DNA of 64,000 nucleotides from Mesoflavibacter sp. (GTDB lineage Bacteria; Pseudomonadota; Alphaproteobacteria; UBA8366; Aestuariispiraceae), in assembly GCA_017792345.1 (NCBI GenBank), contig CP051228.1, positions 992,001 through 1,056,000 of the forward strand. Direction: 5' to 3'. Positions 34,294 through 44,812 of the stretch are shown piece after piece (the first letter of the stretch is position 1; each line of letters starts with the position of its first letter). The notes under the pieces were generated by a model, which was not told where the DNA came from, searched no databases, and saw nothing but the letters and a program-made list of their open reading frames with translations. The position numbers were made by a program, and so were the translations under genes.

Positions 34294-35009
34294 TCCGACG
34301 GACCGCCGCGCCGGTGATAGACGAGAAAGATCACCACCAGGGCCCCCGCCAGCAGGAACCAGGTCAACGCATACTGGAAATGGTCGTTTCGGATATCCAG
34401 GATCCATTGCTTGCCCAGCGGATAGGTGCCAGGCACATCGGTATTCCCGTCGACGACATAGAAGTTGGTCAGCGTCAGCGCCGCATCGGCTTCGATCTGC
34501 GCCTGATCGACCGAATACCAGATATTGTTCGACGGTTCGTTCTCGGGCAGGAAAACCCGCTGCAGCCCGGTGATCGGACGTTGGAACCGAACGATGCCTT
34601 CCACCGTCACCGGCCCTTCGACCAGACCGTTCGGTCGAGAGGCGGCCTCCTTCAATTCGAACGGGACCCAGCCGCGATTGACCAGGACGGTCGGCGCGCC
34701 CGGCACGTCCGTCCGGCGCAGCGGCGTGAGAATATGCAGGCCCGGATTGCCGTTGAGGGACCGGTTCAGCAGATGAACCTCGTGGTCGTGCAGAAACTCG
34801 CCGGTCAGCGTGACGCGCTGAAACTCCCAGGCGTCGATCTCCAGATCTCCGGACGGCAACGCCACGGCCTCAGCGGATGCGCGGGTATGCAGCCGGTCGA
34901 TCAGCGTTTCCTTCCACTCCAATCGCTGCAACTGCCAGACACCCAACCAGATTAAGGCAATCAAGGCGGGCAGCGTGAAAAGGGTCGGGATCAATTTGGG
35001 TCGTATCAT
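34290..35009 (-). CDS. SURF1-family cytochrome oxidase biogenesis protein
   Basis: A 239-residue protein with two membrane helices (about 8-26 and 214-232) and a periplasmic domain between them, as in SURF1. Family motifs are LGVWQLQRLEWKETLIDRL, LVNRGWVPFE and NFYVVDG. It helps insert haem a into subunit I of the oxidase. The ATG at 35009 is five bases after the DUF983 stop; the frame to 35186 is antisense noise through DUF983. It belongs to the cox operon. Confidence 0.92.
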   Translation of the reverse strand: MIRPKLIPTLFTLPALIALIWLGVWQLQRLEWKETLIDRLHTRASAEAVALPSGDLEIDAWEFQRVTLTGEFLHDHEVHLLNRSLNGNPGLHILTPLRRTDVPGAPTVLVNRGWVPFELKEAASRPNGLVEGPVTVEGIVRFQRPITGLQRVFLPENEPSNNIWYSVDQAQIEADAALTLTNFYVVDGNTDVPGTYPLGKQWILDIRNDHFQYALTWFLLAGALVVIFLVYHRRGGPSE

Positions 35010-35014
35010 GGGGA

Positions 35015-35386
35015 TCAAAGCTCGTCGTAACTGTCGGTGCCGGTATCGCTGGCCTGGTTTACGTATTGCAGCGCGATCAGCAAACCCTTGGTTTTCGGCA
35101 ACAGGATGAGGGTCAGCACGCTGACCACGGGAACCGCAACCAGGATCGGGACCCAGACGGCGGTGCCAAAGGCCAGCATGACCCATGCCCCCAGGCCGAC
35201 ACCGATCCCGCCGATGATCAGGATCAGGAAGGGTACGGCGCCGTCACCGGCATTCTCGAACCCGTATTTCAGGCCGCAATAGCCGCAGCCATCGGCGATC
35301 TTCAGAAAACTGGAATACAGACGGCCTTCGCCGCATCGCGGGCATTTGCCGCGAAAGCCGGTCTGCCAGGGGGACAAGGGTTCCAT
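35015..35386 (-). CDS. DUF983 family zinc-ribbon membrane protein
   Basis: A 123-residue protein with a zinc-ribbon start (KCPRCGEGRLYSSFLKIADGCGYCGLKYG) and two membrane helices (about 53-72 and 78-97). DUF983 proteins are found in alphaproteobacterial cox operons, next to coxC and SURF1; their exact role is not established, though oxidase assembly or metal handling is suspected. AAGGGAG seven bases upstream supports the ATG at 35386. Confidence 0.9.
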   Translation of the reverse strand: MEPLSPWQTGFRGKCPRCGEGRLYSSFLKIADGCGYCGLKYGFENAGDGAVPFLILIIGGIGVGLGAWVMLAFGTAVWVPILVAVPVVSVLTLILLPKTKGLLIALQYVNQASDTGTDSYDEL

Positions 35387-35457
35387 CGCGCAACTCCCTT
35401 TCGGTCGGCCTCCCCACAGGTCGCGGGACCGCCTTGGTTCCTCCCCCAGAAACCGAA

Positions 35458-35483
35458 CGGGCCGCCTGTCACCAAGCGGCCCG
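35458..35483 (-). terminator. Hairpin after coxC
   Basis: An 8-base-pair stem, CGGGCCGC (35458-35465) and GCGGCCCG (35476-35483), with a 10-base loop sits 21 bases past the coxC stop. Only a weak T-rich stretch follows on the minus strand, so partial termination or mRNA end protection is more likely than full termination. Confidence 0.5.
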
Positions 35484-35503
35484 CGTGAGCAAAGTCAGGC
35501 CGA

Positions 35504-36343
35504 TCAGCCGCCCCACCAATAGACGCAGACGAACAGGAACAGCCAGACGACGTCAACGAAGTGCCAATACCAGGCCGCCGCTTCGAAGCCGAAATGCTTG
35601 CTCGGCGAGAAATGGCCGCGCGAGGCACGCACCAGGCAGACCAGCAGGAACAGCGTTCCGACGATGACGTGGAAGCCGTGGAAACCGGTCGCCATGTAGA
35701 AGGTCGACGAGTAGATCCCTTCGGTGAAGCCGAAGGCCGCATGGCCGTATTCGTAGGCCTGAAGCGCCGTGAAACAAGCGCCCAGGATGACCGTAAGGGC
35801 CAGGCCTTGGATCAGCTCCTTACGCTTGCCTTCGCGCAGGGCGTGGTGCGCCCAGGTCACGGTGCAGCCGGACAGCAGCAGGATCATCGTGTTCATCAGC
35901 GGCAGGTGGAACGGATCGAAGGTTTCGATATGCGCCGGCGGCCATTGCCCGCCATTGGCTTCCGTCCGCCAGAACTGGATCTCTTCGGTCGCGAAGATGC
36001 TGGCGTCGAAGAAGGCCCAGAAGAAGGCCGCGAAGAACATCACCTCGGAGGCGATGAACAGCGACATGCCATAGCGCAGGCCGAGCTGCACCACCGGCTT
36101 GTGGTCGCCGCCGATCGATTCCCGAACAACGTCACGCCACCAGAAATACATGGTGCACAGAACCATGATCAGACCGATGACCGAACCGGCGAGGCCGATC
36201 GAGAAATCGCCCAACATGGTCGGATGCATGTACCAAACCGTCCCGAATGCCAGCACGAAGCCGCTCAGCGCGCCAAATGCCGGCCACGGGCTCGGATTAA
36301 CCAAGTGATAGTCGTGGTCGACCGCGTGATGATCGCCTGCCAT
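35504..36343 (-). CDS. coxC: Cytochrome c oxidase subunit III
   Basis: A 279-residue protein with seven membrane helices. It shows HDYHLVNPSPWPAFGALSGF at the start, GLRYGMSLFIASEVMFFAAFFWAFFDAS, TMILLLSGCTVTWAHHAL, GFTEGIYSSTFYMATGFHGFHVIVGTLFLLVCLVRA and AAWYWHFVDVVWLFLFVCVYWWGG. It stabilises subunit I of the aa3 oxidase. It lies 107 bases after ctaG. Confidence 0.98.
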   Translation of the reverse strand: MAGDHHAVDHDYHLVNPSPWPAFGALSGFVLAFGTVWYMHPTMLGDFSIGLAGSVIGLIMVLCTMYFWWRDVVRESIGGDHKPVVQLGLRYGMSLFIASEVMFFAAFFWAFFDASIFATEEIQFWRTEANGGQWPPAHIETFDPFHLPLMNTMILLLSGCTVTWAHHALREGKRKELIQGLALTVILGACFTALQAYEYGHAAFGFTEGIYSSTFYMATGFHGFHVIVGTLFLLVCLVRASRGHFSPSKHFGFEAAAWYWHFVDVVWLFLFVCVYWWGG

Positions 36344-36450
36344 GGCTTACCCCCGTCTTTGAGGCCCCGAAACCGTTCCGGCGCCGTCGTCACTATACCC
36401 TATAACTCCATCCCGGTCCGGCCCGGCCGTCCCGGATGTTCCGCGCGGCC

Positions 36451-37047
36451 TCAGTTGACCGGCGCGGGCTGGCCCAACGCGGCGGTGTCGCCGGTCGGGG
36501 AAACGTCTTCCTCACCTTCCATCGGAAAGAAGGTATAGGACAAGGTGATCGTGTCCACATTGTCCATATTGCGGTCGTCGACAAGCGCCGGATCGACATA
36601 GAAGCTGACCGGCATATCGACATTCTGACCCGGCTCCAACGCCTGTTCGGTGAAGCAGAAGCACTGGGTCTTGGTGAAATACTGGCCCGCCTTCAACGGT
36701 GTGACGTTGAAGGTGGCGGTGCCGACCGTGCGCCGGTCGGACCGGCTTTCGGCGACATAGAACGCCATCGCGGTTTCGCCGACGCGCACATCGACGCTGC
36801 GCTGTTCTGGGCTGAACACCCAGGGCAGGGCGGCATTGGTCGACGCGTCGAACCGGATCGTGATGACACGGTCGAGGACTTCGTCCGGGACTTCTGTGCT
36901 GACCTGCGTGGTCCCGGCGAACCCCGTGACCCGGCAGAACAGGTCATATAGCGGCACGGCGGCGAAGCTGAGCCCGACCATGAAGCACACGGCCAGGACA
37001 CAGCCGGCCATGATGCGCTTGTTCTTACGGGCGAGATCCGGATCCAT
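36451..37047 (-). CDS. ctaG: Cytochrome c oxidase assembly protein CtaG (Cox11 type)
   Basis: A 198-residue protein with one N-terminal membrane helix (about 12-34) and a periplasmic immunoglobulin-like domain. The copper-binding motif CFCF is present (TKTQCFCFTEQALEPGQ), as is the upstream Cys in LFCRVTGFAGTTQ. It delivers copper to CuB of subunit I. It follows the CoxF-like gene by 10 bases. Confidence 0.97.
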   Translation of the reverse strand: MDPDLARKNKRIMAGCVLAVCFMVGLSFAAVPLYDLFCRVTGFAGTTQVSTEVPDEVLDRVITIRFDASTNAALPWVFSPEQRSVDVRVGETAMAFYVAESRSDRRTVGTATFNVTPLKAGQYFTKTQCFCFTEQALEPGQNVDMPVSFYVDPALVDDRNMDNVDTITLSYTFFPMEGEEDVSPTGDTAALGQPAPVN

Positions 37048-37057
37048 GGCCTTTTCC

Positions 37058-37228
37058 TCAGCCGCCCATCGAGGCCTGGATACCGTCCTGAATGCGGACG
37101 ATGGTCACACAGAAAACGATCACGACGAAGGCGCCGACGGCGAGCGCGACCGCGATGTTGCGGCTGCGCTGGCGGCGCCGGATTTCGTCATCCGTCATCG
37201 ACAGCTCGTTCTGATGTTTCGCACCCAT
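37058..37228 (-). CDS. Small CoxF-like cytochrome oxidase operon protein
   Basis: A 56-residue single-pass membrane protein: a hydrophilic start (MGAKHQNELSMTDDEIRRRQRSRN), a helix (IAVALAVGAFVVIVFCVTIV) and a short tail. Short proteins of this shape lie between ctaB and ctaG in many alphaproteobacterial cox clusters and are called CoxF. The frame allows a start at 37249, but AAGGAGG ends five bases before the ATG at 37228, which is therefore chosen. Its role is presumed to be oxidase assembly. Confidence 0.8.
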   Translation of the reverse strand: MGAKHQNELSMTDDEIRRRQRSRNIAVALAVGAFVVIVFCVTIVRIQDGIQASMGG

Positions 37229-37253
37229 GCGGGCCTCCTTCGAAGCCATAGCC

Positions 37254-38165
37254 TTATCCGGCCATGCCCGCGCCGGCGTCGAGCATCATCGCCCCGAACA
37301 GCGCGAACAGATAGAAAATTGAATAGCCGAACATCCGCTTGGCCGATTTGTCCGTCGTATCGAACCAGACCGCGACCGCGGACAGCGTGAACAGCGCGCC
37401 CAGAACCGCCGCCGCCGCACCGTAAAGCGGCCCGGCGATGCCCAGCCAGTAGGGCGCGACCGCGAGGGGCAGCAGCAGGATCGTGTAGATCAGCATCTGC
37501 AGCTTGGTTACCCGGACTCCGGCGACAACCGGCAACATCGGCACGCCGGCCTCGGCATAGTCACCGCGCCGATACAGGGCCAGCGCCCAGAAATGGGGCG
37601 GCGTCCAGAAGAAGATCAGGCTGAACAGGACAAGGGATTCGACCGAAATGCCCCCGGTCACCGCGGCCCAGCCGATCATTGGCGGAAACGCACCGGCAGC
37701 CCCGCCGATGACGATATTCTGGGGCGTCGAACGCTTCAGCCACATCGTGTAGACGAAGACATAGAACAGGATCGCCGCCGCCAGGATACCGGCGGCCATG
37801 AAGTTCACGGCCAGGGCCATCAGGAAGACCGACCCGGTGGCCAGAACCGTGCCGAAGGCCAGCGCATCGTCCGCGGCGATCCGGCCGCGCGGAATCGGCC
37901 GACCGCGCGTGCGGGTCATCACCGCATCTATATCGCGGTCGTACCACATGTTGATCGCACCGGCGGCACCGGACCCGACGGCGATGCACAAGACTGCCAC
38001 GGCGGCCAGAACCGGATGCAGATCGCCCGGCGCCAGAACCAACCCGGCGAATCCGGAAAATACGACGAGCGACATCACCCGGGGCTTCAGCAGGCGGATA
38101 TAGTCGCGGACCTCCGCGCCTTTGGAATCCGCGGCCAGGCCGTCTTGCAATGCAGTATCGCTCAC
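37254..38165 (-). CDS. ctaB: Protohaem IX farnesyltransferase (haem O synthase)
   Basis: A 303-residue UbiA-family prenyltransferase with about nine membrane helices. It has the first Asp-rich motif in [23 protein letters not shown] and the second region [30 protein letters not shown]. It attaches a farnesyl chain to haem b, giving haem O for the oxidase. It follows coxA after a 90-base gap containing a strong hairpin. Confidence 0.97.
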   Translation of the reverse strand: MSDTALQDGLAADSKGAEVRDYIRLLKPRVMSLVVFSGFAGLVLAPGDLHPVLAAVAVLCIAVGSGAAGAINMWYDRDIDAVMTRTRGRPIPRGRIAADDALAFGTVLATGSVFLMALAVNFMAAGILAAAILFYVFVYTMWLKRSTPQNIVIGGAAGAFPPMIGWAAVTGGISVESLVLFSLIFFWTPPHFWALALYRRGDYAEAGVPMLPVVAGVRVTKLQMLIYTILLLPLAVAPYWLGIAGPLYGAAAAVLGALFTLSAVAVWFDTTDKSAKRMFGYSIFYLFALFGAMMLDAGAGMAG

Positions 38166-38208
38166 GTCCCTAGAACCTCAGTCAAGCAAACAAGCCGAAT
38201 GTCGGGAT

Positions 38209-38249
38209 CGCCGCCGCGCCATCGGGAATCGTCCCAGGGCGCGGCGGCG
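38209..38249 (-). terminator. Strong hairpin after coxA
   Basis: A 12-base-pair perfect stem (CGCCGCCGCGCC at 38209-38220, GGCGCGGCGGCG at 38238-38249) begins seven bases beyond the coxA stop; the 17-base loop contains a further small stem GGGA/TCCC. There is no proper T-run, so an attenuating or 3'-end-protecting role is likely, keeping coxA above ctaB and the assembly genes. Confidence 0.6.
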
Positions 38250-38255
38250 TGCCGA

Positions 38256-39918
<1,663 letters not shown>

Positions 39919-39932
39919 ACTCCTGCCCCGAT

Positions 39933-40811
39933 TTACTGCGCGGCGCCAACCGGCGACACGGCCACTTCCGGACCCGTGCCGGGCTTATGCGCCTGCTCGA
40001 CAATGTCGTATTTCTCGCGCGCTTCGGCGGCCCAGGCTTCGAACTCTTCCTTCGGCACGACCCGAACGTGGATCGGCATGAAGGCGTGATCGGTGCCGCA
40101 CAGTTCCGAGCAGAAACCATAATAATCGCCCGGCTTCTCGACAGGGCTCAGCGGGAATTCGTTCAAGCGACCCGGGACAGTGTCCATGCGCACGCCGAAA
40201 TCGCTGAGCGACCAGTTGTGCAGCACATCGGCGGAGGTCATCTGCAGGCGAATCTTCGTATTCGCCGGCAGCACGATCACCTCGTCCGTCTCCATCAGCC
40301 GCTTCACGCCCTGCTGCTCCGCCTCTTCATGGGTGCGGGCCGCGATATAGGCGTCGATCTTGAAGTTGCCGTGATCGGGATACTGATATTCCCAGTACCA
40401 CTGATGACCGACGATCTTCAGGGTCATTTCAGAGTCCTCGAAATCGTCGGTGGCATAAAGCAGCGACAATGACGGGAAGGCGAGAACGACCAGGATCACC
40501 ACCGGAATGCCGGTCCAAAGCACCTCCAGCAAGGCGTTGTGGGTCGTCTTCGACGGGACCGGATTGGCGCTTTCGCGGAACCGCCAGCAAACATAGAGCA
40601 GCAGCAGCAGCACGAAGACCGTGATCACCGTGATAATCGGCATCAGCCAGTAGGTATGGAAATTGTCCATGTCGCGGGCCAATTGCGTAACCGGCTCGGG
40701 CAGGCCCAACTGCCAGGGTTCGGCCTGCGCGGCCAACGCTTGACCGGCAGTCGCCACGGCGCCAACCGCCAATGCGCTCAGTCCCGAAAGGATGGTGAAG
40801 AGCTTGCGCAC
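39933..40811 (-). CDS. coxB: Cytochrome c oxidase subunit II
   Basis: A 292-residue protein with a signal sequence (RKLFTILSGLSALAVGAVATAGQALA), two membrane helices (about 50-75 and 95-115) and a periplasmic CuA domain. The CuA ligands are in YGFCSELCGTDHAFMPIHV (two Cys, Glu, His and Met) with the upstream His in DVLHNWSL. It receives electrons from cytochrome c. It leads the cox operon, and a promoter is visible at 40937-40964. Confidence 0.98.
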   Translation of the reverse strand: MRKLFTILSGLSALAVGAVATAGQALAAQAEPWQLGLPEPVTQLARDMDNFHTYWLMPIITVITVFVLLLLLYVCWRFRESANPVPSKTTHNALLEVLWTGIPVVILVVLAFPSLSLLYATDDFEDSEMTLKIVGHQWYWEYQYPDHGNFKIDAYIAARTHEEAEQQGVKRLMETDEVIVLPANTKIRLQMTSADVLHNWSLSDFGVRMDTVPGRLNEFPLSPVEKPGDYYGFCSELCGTDHAFMPIHVRVVPKEEFEAWAAEAREKYDIVEQAHKPGTGPEVAVSPVGAAQ

Positions 40812-41147
40812 CCTATTTCTCCCGTTTTAACCCCCGCGCCCGCGAACACGCCGGCGCGATGCAAACCTTGTCGCTTCGGACCGTGAAATGACCGCCACCA
40901 GGCGGCCCCTCCATTACGGCTTTCCGAACATCCCGTATTCTACCTCGCTACGCGCCTCGTTCAAGGCGACGCCGGGTAGGGACATTCCATCGAACGCCCC
41001 TCCGGTAGCTCCGCGCGTTAAACACCAGCATCGCCCGCAAATCAACGGAATTCAGGGACTTGCGAAGAATTCTCATTTCAATCCTAAAGACCTGCGGTCA
41101 GCCTCAGCGACAGATTGTAGCACCTGCGATGCGTGGCTGGAATCGCG
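40812..41147 (-). promoter_or_regulatory. cox operon control region with sigma-70-type promoter
   Basis: This 336-base gap has no convincing gene. On the minus strand, -35 TTGAAC (40959-40964) and -10 TAGAAT (40937-40942), spaced by 16 bases, form a good promoter about 125 bases ahead of coxB. Farther upstream, near 41113-41122, an extended -10 TGCTACAAT is also visible. One short Arg-rich reading frame (about 41 codons, just upstream of the promoter) looks accidental. Confidence 0.55.
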
Positions 41148-42536
41148 TCATACGTCCCGATCCAGGCGCTTGCGGACGCGATGCAGGCCCGACCAGACCG
41201 CAATGGCGACCAGCGGGACCGCCGCGCCGATAACGTAAGGGGGATAGACGGGCAGCCCCATTTCCGACAGGGCCTTGGCGCCATAACCGATCAAACCGAC
41301 CGTATAATAGGTTATGGCGGCAACCGAGAGCCCCTCGACCGTCTGCTGCAGGCGCAATTGCAGGCGGGCCCGCCGATCCATCGAACTCAGAAGCCCCTGA
41401 TTCTGCTTCTCCAGCATGAAATCGACCCGCGTGCGCAGCAGATTCGCCGCCCGCGTCGCCCGGCGCGACAAATCCGCCATCCGCAGCTCGACCGATTCGC
41501 AAGTTCGGCGCGCCGGCGCCAGGCGGCGGTCGAGGAACTCCCGTATCGTTTGATAGCCCTCGTGCCGTTCCTCGCGCAATTCGTCCAACCGGGCATCGAC
41601 CAGGGCAAAATAGGCCCGCGCGGCCGAGAAACGGTAGCTGTGTCCGGAGTTCATCCGCTCGATCTCGGCCGAAATCTGCATCAACTGGGTCAGAAGCTCC
41701 GATTCGCGGCGTGTGCCGTCACCATTGCCCTGCTCCACGATCTGCGCCATTTCGCCGGTCAGGGAGGCGAGACCGCGGTCGATCCGCGTCAGTTCCGGCC
41801 CGACCATCCGCGCGACGGGCAGCGCAAGAAGCGCCAGATTGCGATAGGCGACGATTTCCAGCAGCCGCTGCACCACGCGCCCCGCCTTGGCCGGCGGCAG
41901 ATCGTAGGGTTTCAGCAGAATACGGTTATGGCCGTCGCCGTGAATCCGCAGATCGGACCAGACCCGGGCCGCAGAACCGGAAAGAGTGCTGGTCACCAGG
42001 CTCTCCGGCACGAACATCTCGGACAGCGTTTGCACATCCGGTTCTTCGCCGTCGACCGGCAGCACCGCCAGATTCGTCGCCACCAGAACCTCGCCCGGCA
42101 GGTCGGCCAGCCAATCCTTCGGCAGATACTGCGCGGCGCTGGCAGCGAAGGGCCGGTCGAACCGGCCATGCCGCAGGACCGTATAGGTCGCGAATTCCGT
42201 ATGCCGTTCGAACCGCAGGCGGAACGGACCGAAATCCGCGGAAAAATGGTTCATGTCCTCGGTCGGCGGGTTGACCCCGTGCCGGTCGCAAAGGTCCTTG
42301 AGGTGACCATGGACGCCGGAATCCTGCCCTTCTGCCAGCATGGTGGCGTACATGCTGATCCGGACCGGCGGCTCCAGCATCTCGAAGGGCCGCGCGTGCA
42401 ATTCGTTGGTCAGCGCATAGCGCAGCCGGTGCTCCCTGGCGAAAAGTCCGGCGCGCGGTGCGCCGGATGCGGCCGCGGTCGGCGCGTCTGCCGGCGGGGC
42501 GGGCTGCGTGTCGATTGTACCTTGGGTCTTGCCCAT
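41148..42536 (-). CDS. DUF3422 family membrane-anchored protein
   Basis: A protein of about 462 residues matching the DUF3422 family as I know it: LRYALTNELHARPFEMLEPPVRIS near the start, then HFSADFGPFRLRFERHTEFATYTV, and a long helical middle part. It ends with two membrane helices, the second VYPPYVIGAAVPLVAIAVWSGL. The family is common in Alphaproteobacteria and has no assigned function; the architecture suggests a cytosolic domain held at the inner membrane by the C-terminus. The ATG at 42536 is one option; the frame also allows 42596, and neither has a clear ribosome site. Confidence 0.82.
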   Translation of the reverse strand: MGKTQGTIDTQPAPPADAPTAAASGAPRAGLFAREHRLRYALTNELHARPFEMLEPPVRISMYATMLAEGQDSGVHGHLKDLCDRHGVNPPTEDMNHFSADFGPFRLRFERHTEFATYTVLRHGRFDRPFAASAAQYLPKDWLADLPGEVLVATNLAVLPVDGEEPDVQTLSEMFVPESLVTSTLSGSAARVWSDLRIHGDGHNRILLKPYDLPPAKAGRVVQRLLEIVAYRNLALLALPVARMVGPELTRIDRGLASLTGEMAQIVEQGNGDGTRRESELLTQLMQISAEIERMNSGHSYRFSAARAYFALVDARLDELREERHEGYQTIREFLDRRLAPARRTCESVELRMADLSRRATRAANLLRTRVDFMLEKQNQGLLSSMDRRARLQLRLQQTVEGLSVAAITYYTVGLIGYGAKALSEMGLPVYPPYVIGAAVPLVAIAVWSGLHRVRKRLDRDV

Positions 42537-42704
42537 AACGGTGGCGTCCCTATCTGCGGTTCCTAGGATCGATTCACGCCGGGATGGGGCTTGCATAACC
42601 CGAACTGGCGAAGGACGCTACGGGACATTTTGCCGTAAGGTCCGGAAACCCGGCACAGTCATTCGGCGCGGCCCATGCCGTCCGCGCCTTCGGAAGGAGA
42701 GTTC

Positions 42705-44138
42705 ATGTCCGATATCGCCATCACCGACGGCCTGTTCTACGGCCGGACCGAACTGGAACAGGACCGGGTCGCGTCCCTGGTCGCCGACAGCCTGCACGGC
42801 GCGGAAGACGGCGAACTGTACCTGGAATATGTGCAGAGCGAGAGCCTGCTGCTGGAAGACGGCAAGATCAAAAGCGCCAGTTTCGATACGTCTCAGGGCT
42901 TCGGTCTGCGCTCCGTCGTCGGGGAGGTTTCCGGCTACGCCCATTCCGGCGAATTGAGCGAAGCCGCCATCAAACGGGCGGCGGACGCGGTGCGCGCCGT
43001 TCATGGCGGCCATGGCGGAACTCTGGCCGGCGGCCCGCCGAAGACCAACATGGCGCTGTATTCCGACATCAATCCGCTGGAGACGATGAGCTTCGACGCC
43101 AAGGTCGCGCTGTTGGGCGAGATCGACGCGTATGCCCGCGCCAAGGACCCGCGCGTCAAGCAGGTATCCGCCCGATTGGGCGCCGAATGGGCCGCGGTTC
43201 AGATCGTGCGGCCGGACGGTGAGCGCACGGCGGATATCCGACCCCTGGTACAGATTTATGTCAGCGTCGTCGTGGAACAGGACGGCCGCATGGAAACCGG
43301 ATCCCAAGGCTGCGGCGGGCGATTGGACTTCGCGGGCTTCGTGACGCCGGACCGTTGGCAGGCCCAGGTCGACGAGGCGCTGCGGCAGGCCCTGATCAAT
43401 CTGGAAGCCGTACCGGCCCCGGCTGGGGAAATGCCGGTCGTGCTGGGTCCGGGCTGGCCCGGCATCCTGCTGCATGAAGCGGTCGGGCATGGGCTGGAAG
43501 GCGATTTCAACCGCAAGAAAACCTCGGCCTTCGCCGGGTTGCTGGGCCAGCGCGTCGCCGCGCCGGGTGTCACGGTCGTCGACAATGGCACACTGAAGGA
43601 CCGGCGCGGATCGCTGACCGTGGACGACGAAGGCACACCGACAAGCGAAACCGTCCTGATCGAGGACGGCGTACTGAAAGGTTATATGCAGGACCGCATG
43701 AATGCCCGCCTGATGGGCGTGAAGTCGACCGGCAACGGACGCCGGCAATCCTATGCCCATTGCCCGATGGTACGGATGACCAACACCTACATGCTGGGCG
43801 GCGACAAGGATCCGGGCGAAATCCTGTCGTCGGTCGACAAGGGCATCTACGCGGTCAATTTCGGCGGCGGGCAGGTCGACATCACCAACGGCAAGTTCGT
43901 GTTTTCCTGCACCGAGGCCTATCGTATCGAAAACGGCAAGATCGGCGCACCGCTGAAAGGCGCGACCCTGATTGGAAATGGCGCGGATGCGTTGACGAAA
44001 GTGTCCATGATCGGCAACGATCTGAAACTGGACGATGGCGTGGGCACCTGCGGCAAGGAAGGCCAGGGGGTGCCGGTCGGCGTCGGCCAGCCGACCTTGC
44101 GCCTGGACGGCCTGACCGTCGGCGGCACGTCGGCCTAG
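42705..44138 (+). CDS. tldD: Metalloprotease TldD
   Basis: A 477-residue TldD/PmbA-family protease subunit. The zinc motif HExxxH is H257-E-A-V-G-H262 in GILLHEAVGHGLEGDFNRKK. TldD works with TldE (PmbA) to cleave unstructured peptides through a tunnel, for example in microcin maturation and antitoxin turnover. GGAAGGAGAG precedes the ATG at 42705. No tldE is present in the window, so the partner must be elsewhere. It is divergent from the DUF3422 gene. Confidence 0.96.
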   Translation: MSDIAITDGLFYGRTELEQDRVASLVADSLHGAEDGELYLEYVQSESLLLEDGKIKSASFDTSQGFGLRSVVGEVSGYAHSGELSEAAIKRAADAVRAVHGGHGGTLAGGPPKTNMALYSDINPLETMSFDAKVALLGEIDAYARAKDPRVKQVSARLGAEWAAVQIVRPDGERTADIRPLVQIYVSVVVEQDGRMETGSQGCGGRLDFAGFVTPDRWQAQVDEALRQALINLEAVPAPAGEMPVVLGPGWPGILLHEAVGHGLEGDFNRKKTSAFAGLLGQRVAAPGVTVVDNGTLKDRRGSLTVDDEGTPTSETVLIEDGVLKGYMQDRMNARLMGVKSTGNGRRQSYAHCPMVRMTNTYMLGGDKDPGEILSSVDKGIYAVNFGGGQVDITNGKFVFSCTEAYRIENGKIGAPLKGATLIGNGADALTKVSMIGNDLKLDDGVGTCGKEGQGVPVGVGQPTLRLDGLTVGGTSA

Positions 44139-44202
44139 ACCGCATCGGCATCGGGTTCGATTGCGCGTGACGAGTGACCGGGCGGTTCGGAGGACCCATG
44201 GA

Positions 44203-44799
44203 ATGACGCGGTGGCAGGGAATAGCGGCGATCATGCTGGCCGCCGCCTTTATGTCCGGCTGTGACGATCAGGACAGTGCGAATAGCGGCAATACCGACGC
44301 CCTGTCCGCCCTGGCCCCGGCTGCGGGAACGTCCGGCGACGATGGCGCGCGCGCTGAAACGCAACCCGTCGACAAGATCGTCGATATCGTCACGGCGGAA
44401 GTCAGCACCGCCTGTCTGCGGGAATTGCCGGAGCCCTCCGTCGCTTCCGCGACGCCGGCGCGTCTCACCCTGACACTCGAAAACTTCACCTATTCCTTCG
44501 AAGAGGGCCGGCACCGCTTCACCCATGACCGGCGGTTCAAGGAAACCTCGGGCATCGGCCTCCACATCTATCGCGGCAAGGTCTGCGTCGAGGATGCCCA
44601 GGTCTGCGCAGATGCCTGCGTGCGCTACCGGGTGGAGCCGGGCGGCAGCCTGACCCAGCGCGGCCATCACATCGCGACCCCGGTCGATCCGGACCGGATG
44701 ACGCTGCAATATTGGGCCCGCGACGATGCCGGGAATGCGTTCACCATCTTCCGGGAAATTCGGACGGATGGAGAAACCATCAAAGTCTCCGAGAACTGA
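44203..44799 (+). CDS. Putative lipoprotein of unknown function
   Basis: A 198-residue exported protein with a lipobox: MTRWQGIAAIMLAAAFMSGC, where the Cys at residue 20 would be lipidated. The next residues are Asp-Asp, an inner-membrane retention type signal by the E. coli rule. A low-complexity spacer (to about residue 60) precedes a domain with four cysteines in KVCVEDAQVCADACVRY and STACLRELPEP that could form disulfides. No family is recognised. It follows tldD by 64 bases on the same strand. Confidence 0.7.
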   Translation: MTRWQGIAAIMLAAAFMSGCDDQDSANSGNTDALSALAPAAGTSGDDGARAETQPVDKIVDIVTAEVSTACLRELPEPSVASATPARLTLTLENFTYSFEEGRHRFTHDRRFKETSGIGLHIYRGKVCVEDAQVCADACVRYRVEPGGSLTQRGHHIATPVDPDRMTLQYWARDDAGNAFTIFREIRTDGETIKVSEN

Positions 44800-44812
44800 C
44801 TAGCCCAAAAGG

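Noticed and set aside
40951-41076. 41-codon Arg-rich reading frame in the cox control region
   Set aside because: It overlaps the coxB promoter -35 region and has no ribosome site; composition is typical of noise.
42618-44234. 538-codon minus-strand frame opposite tldD
   Set aside because: Shadow of tldD, which has a firm zinc motif and a good ribosome site.
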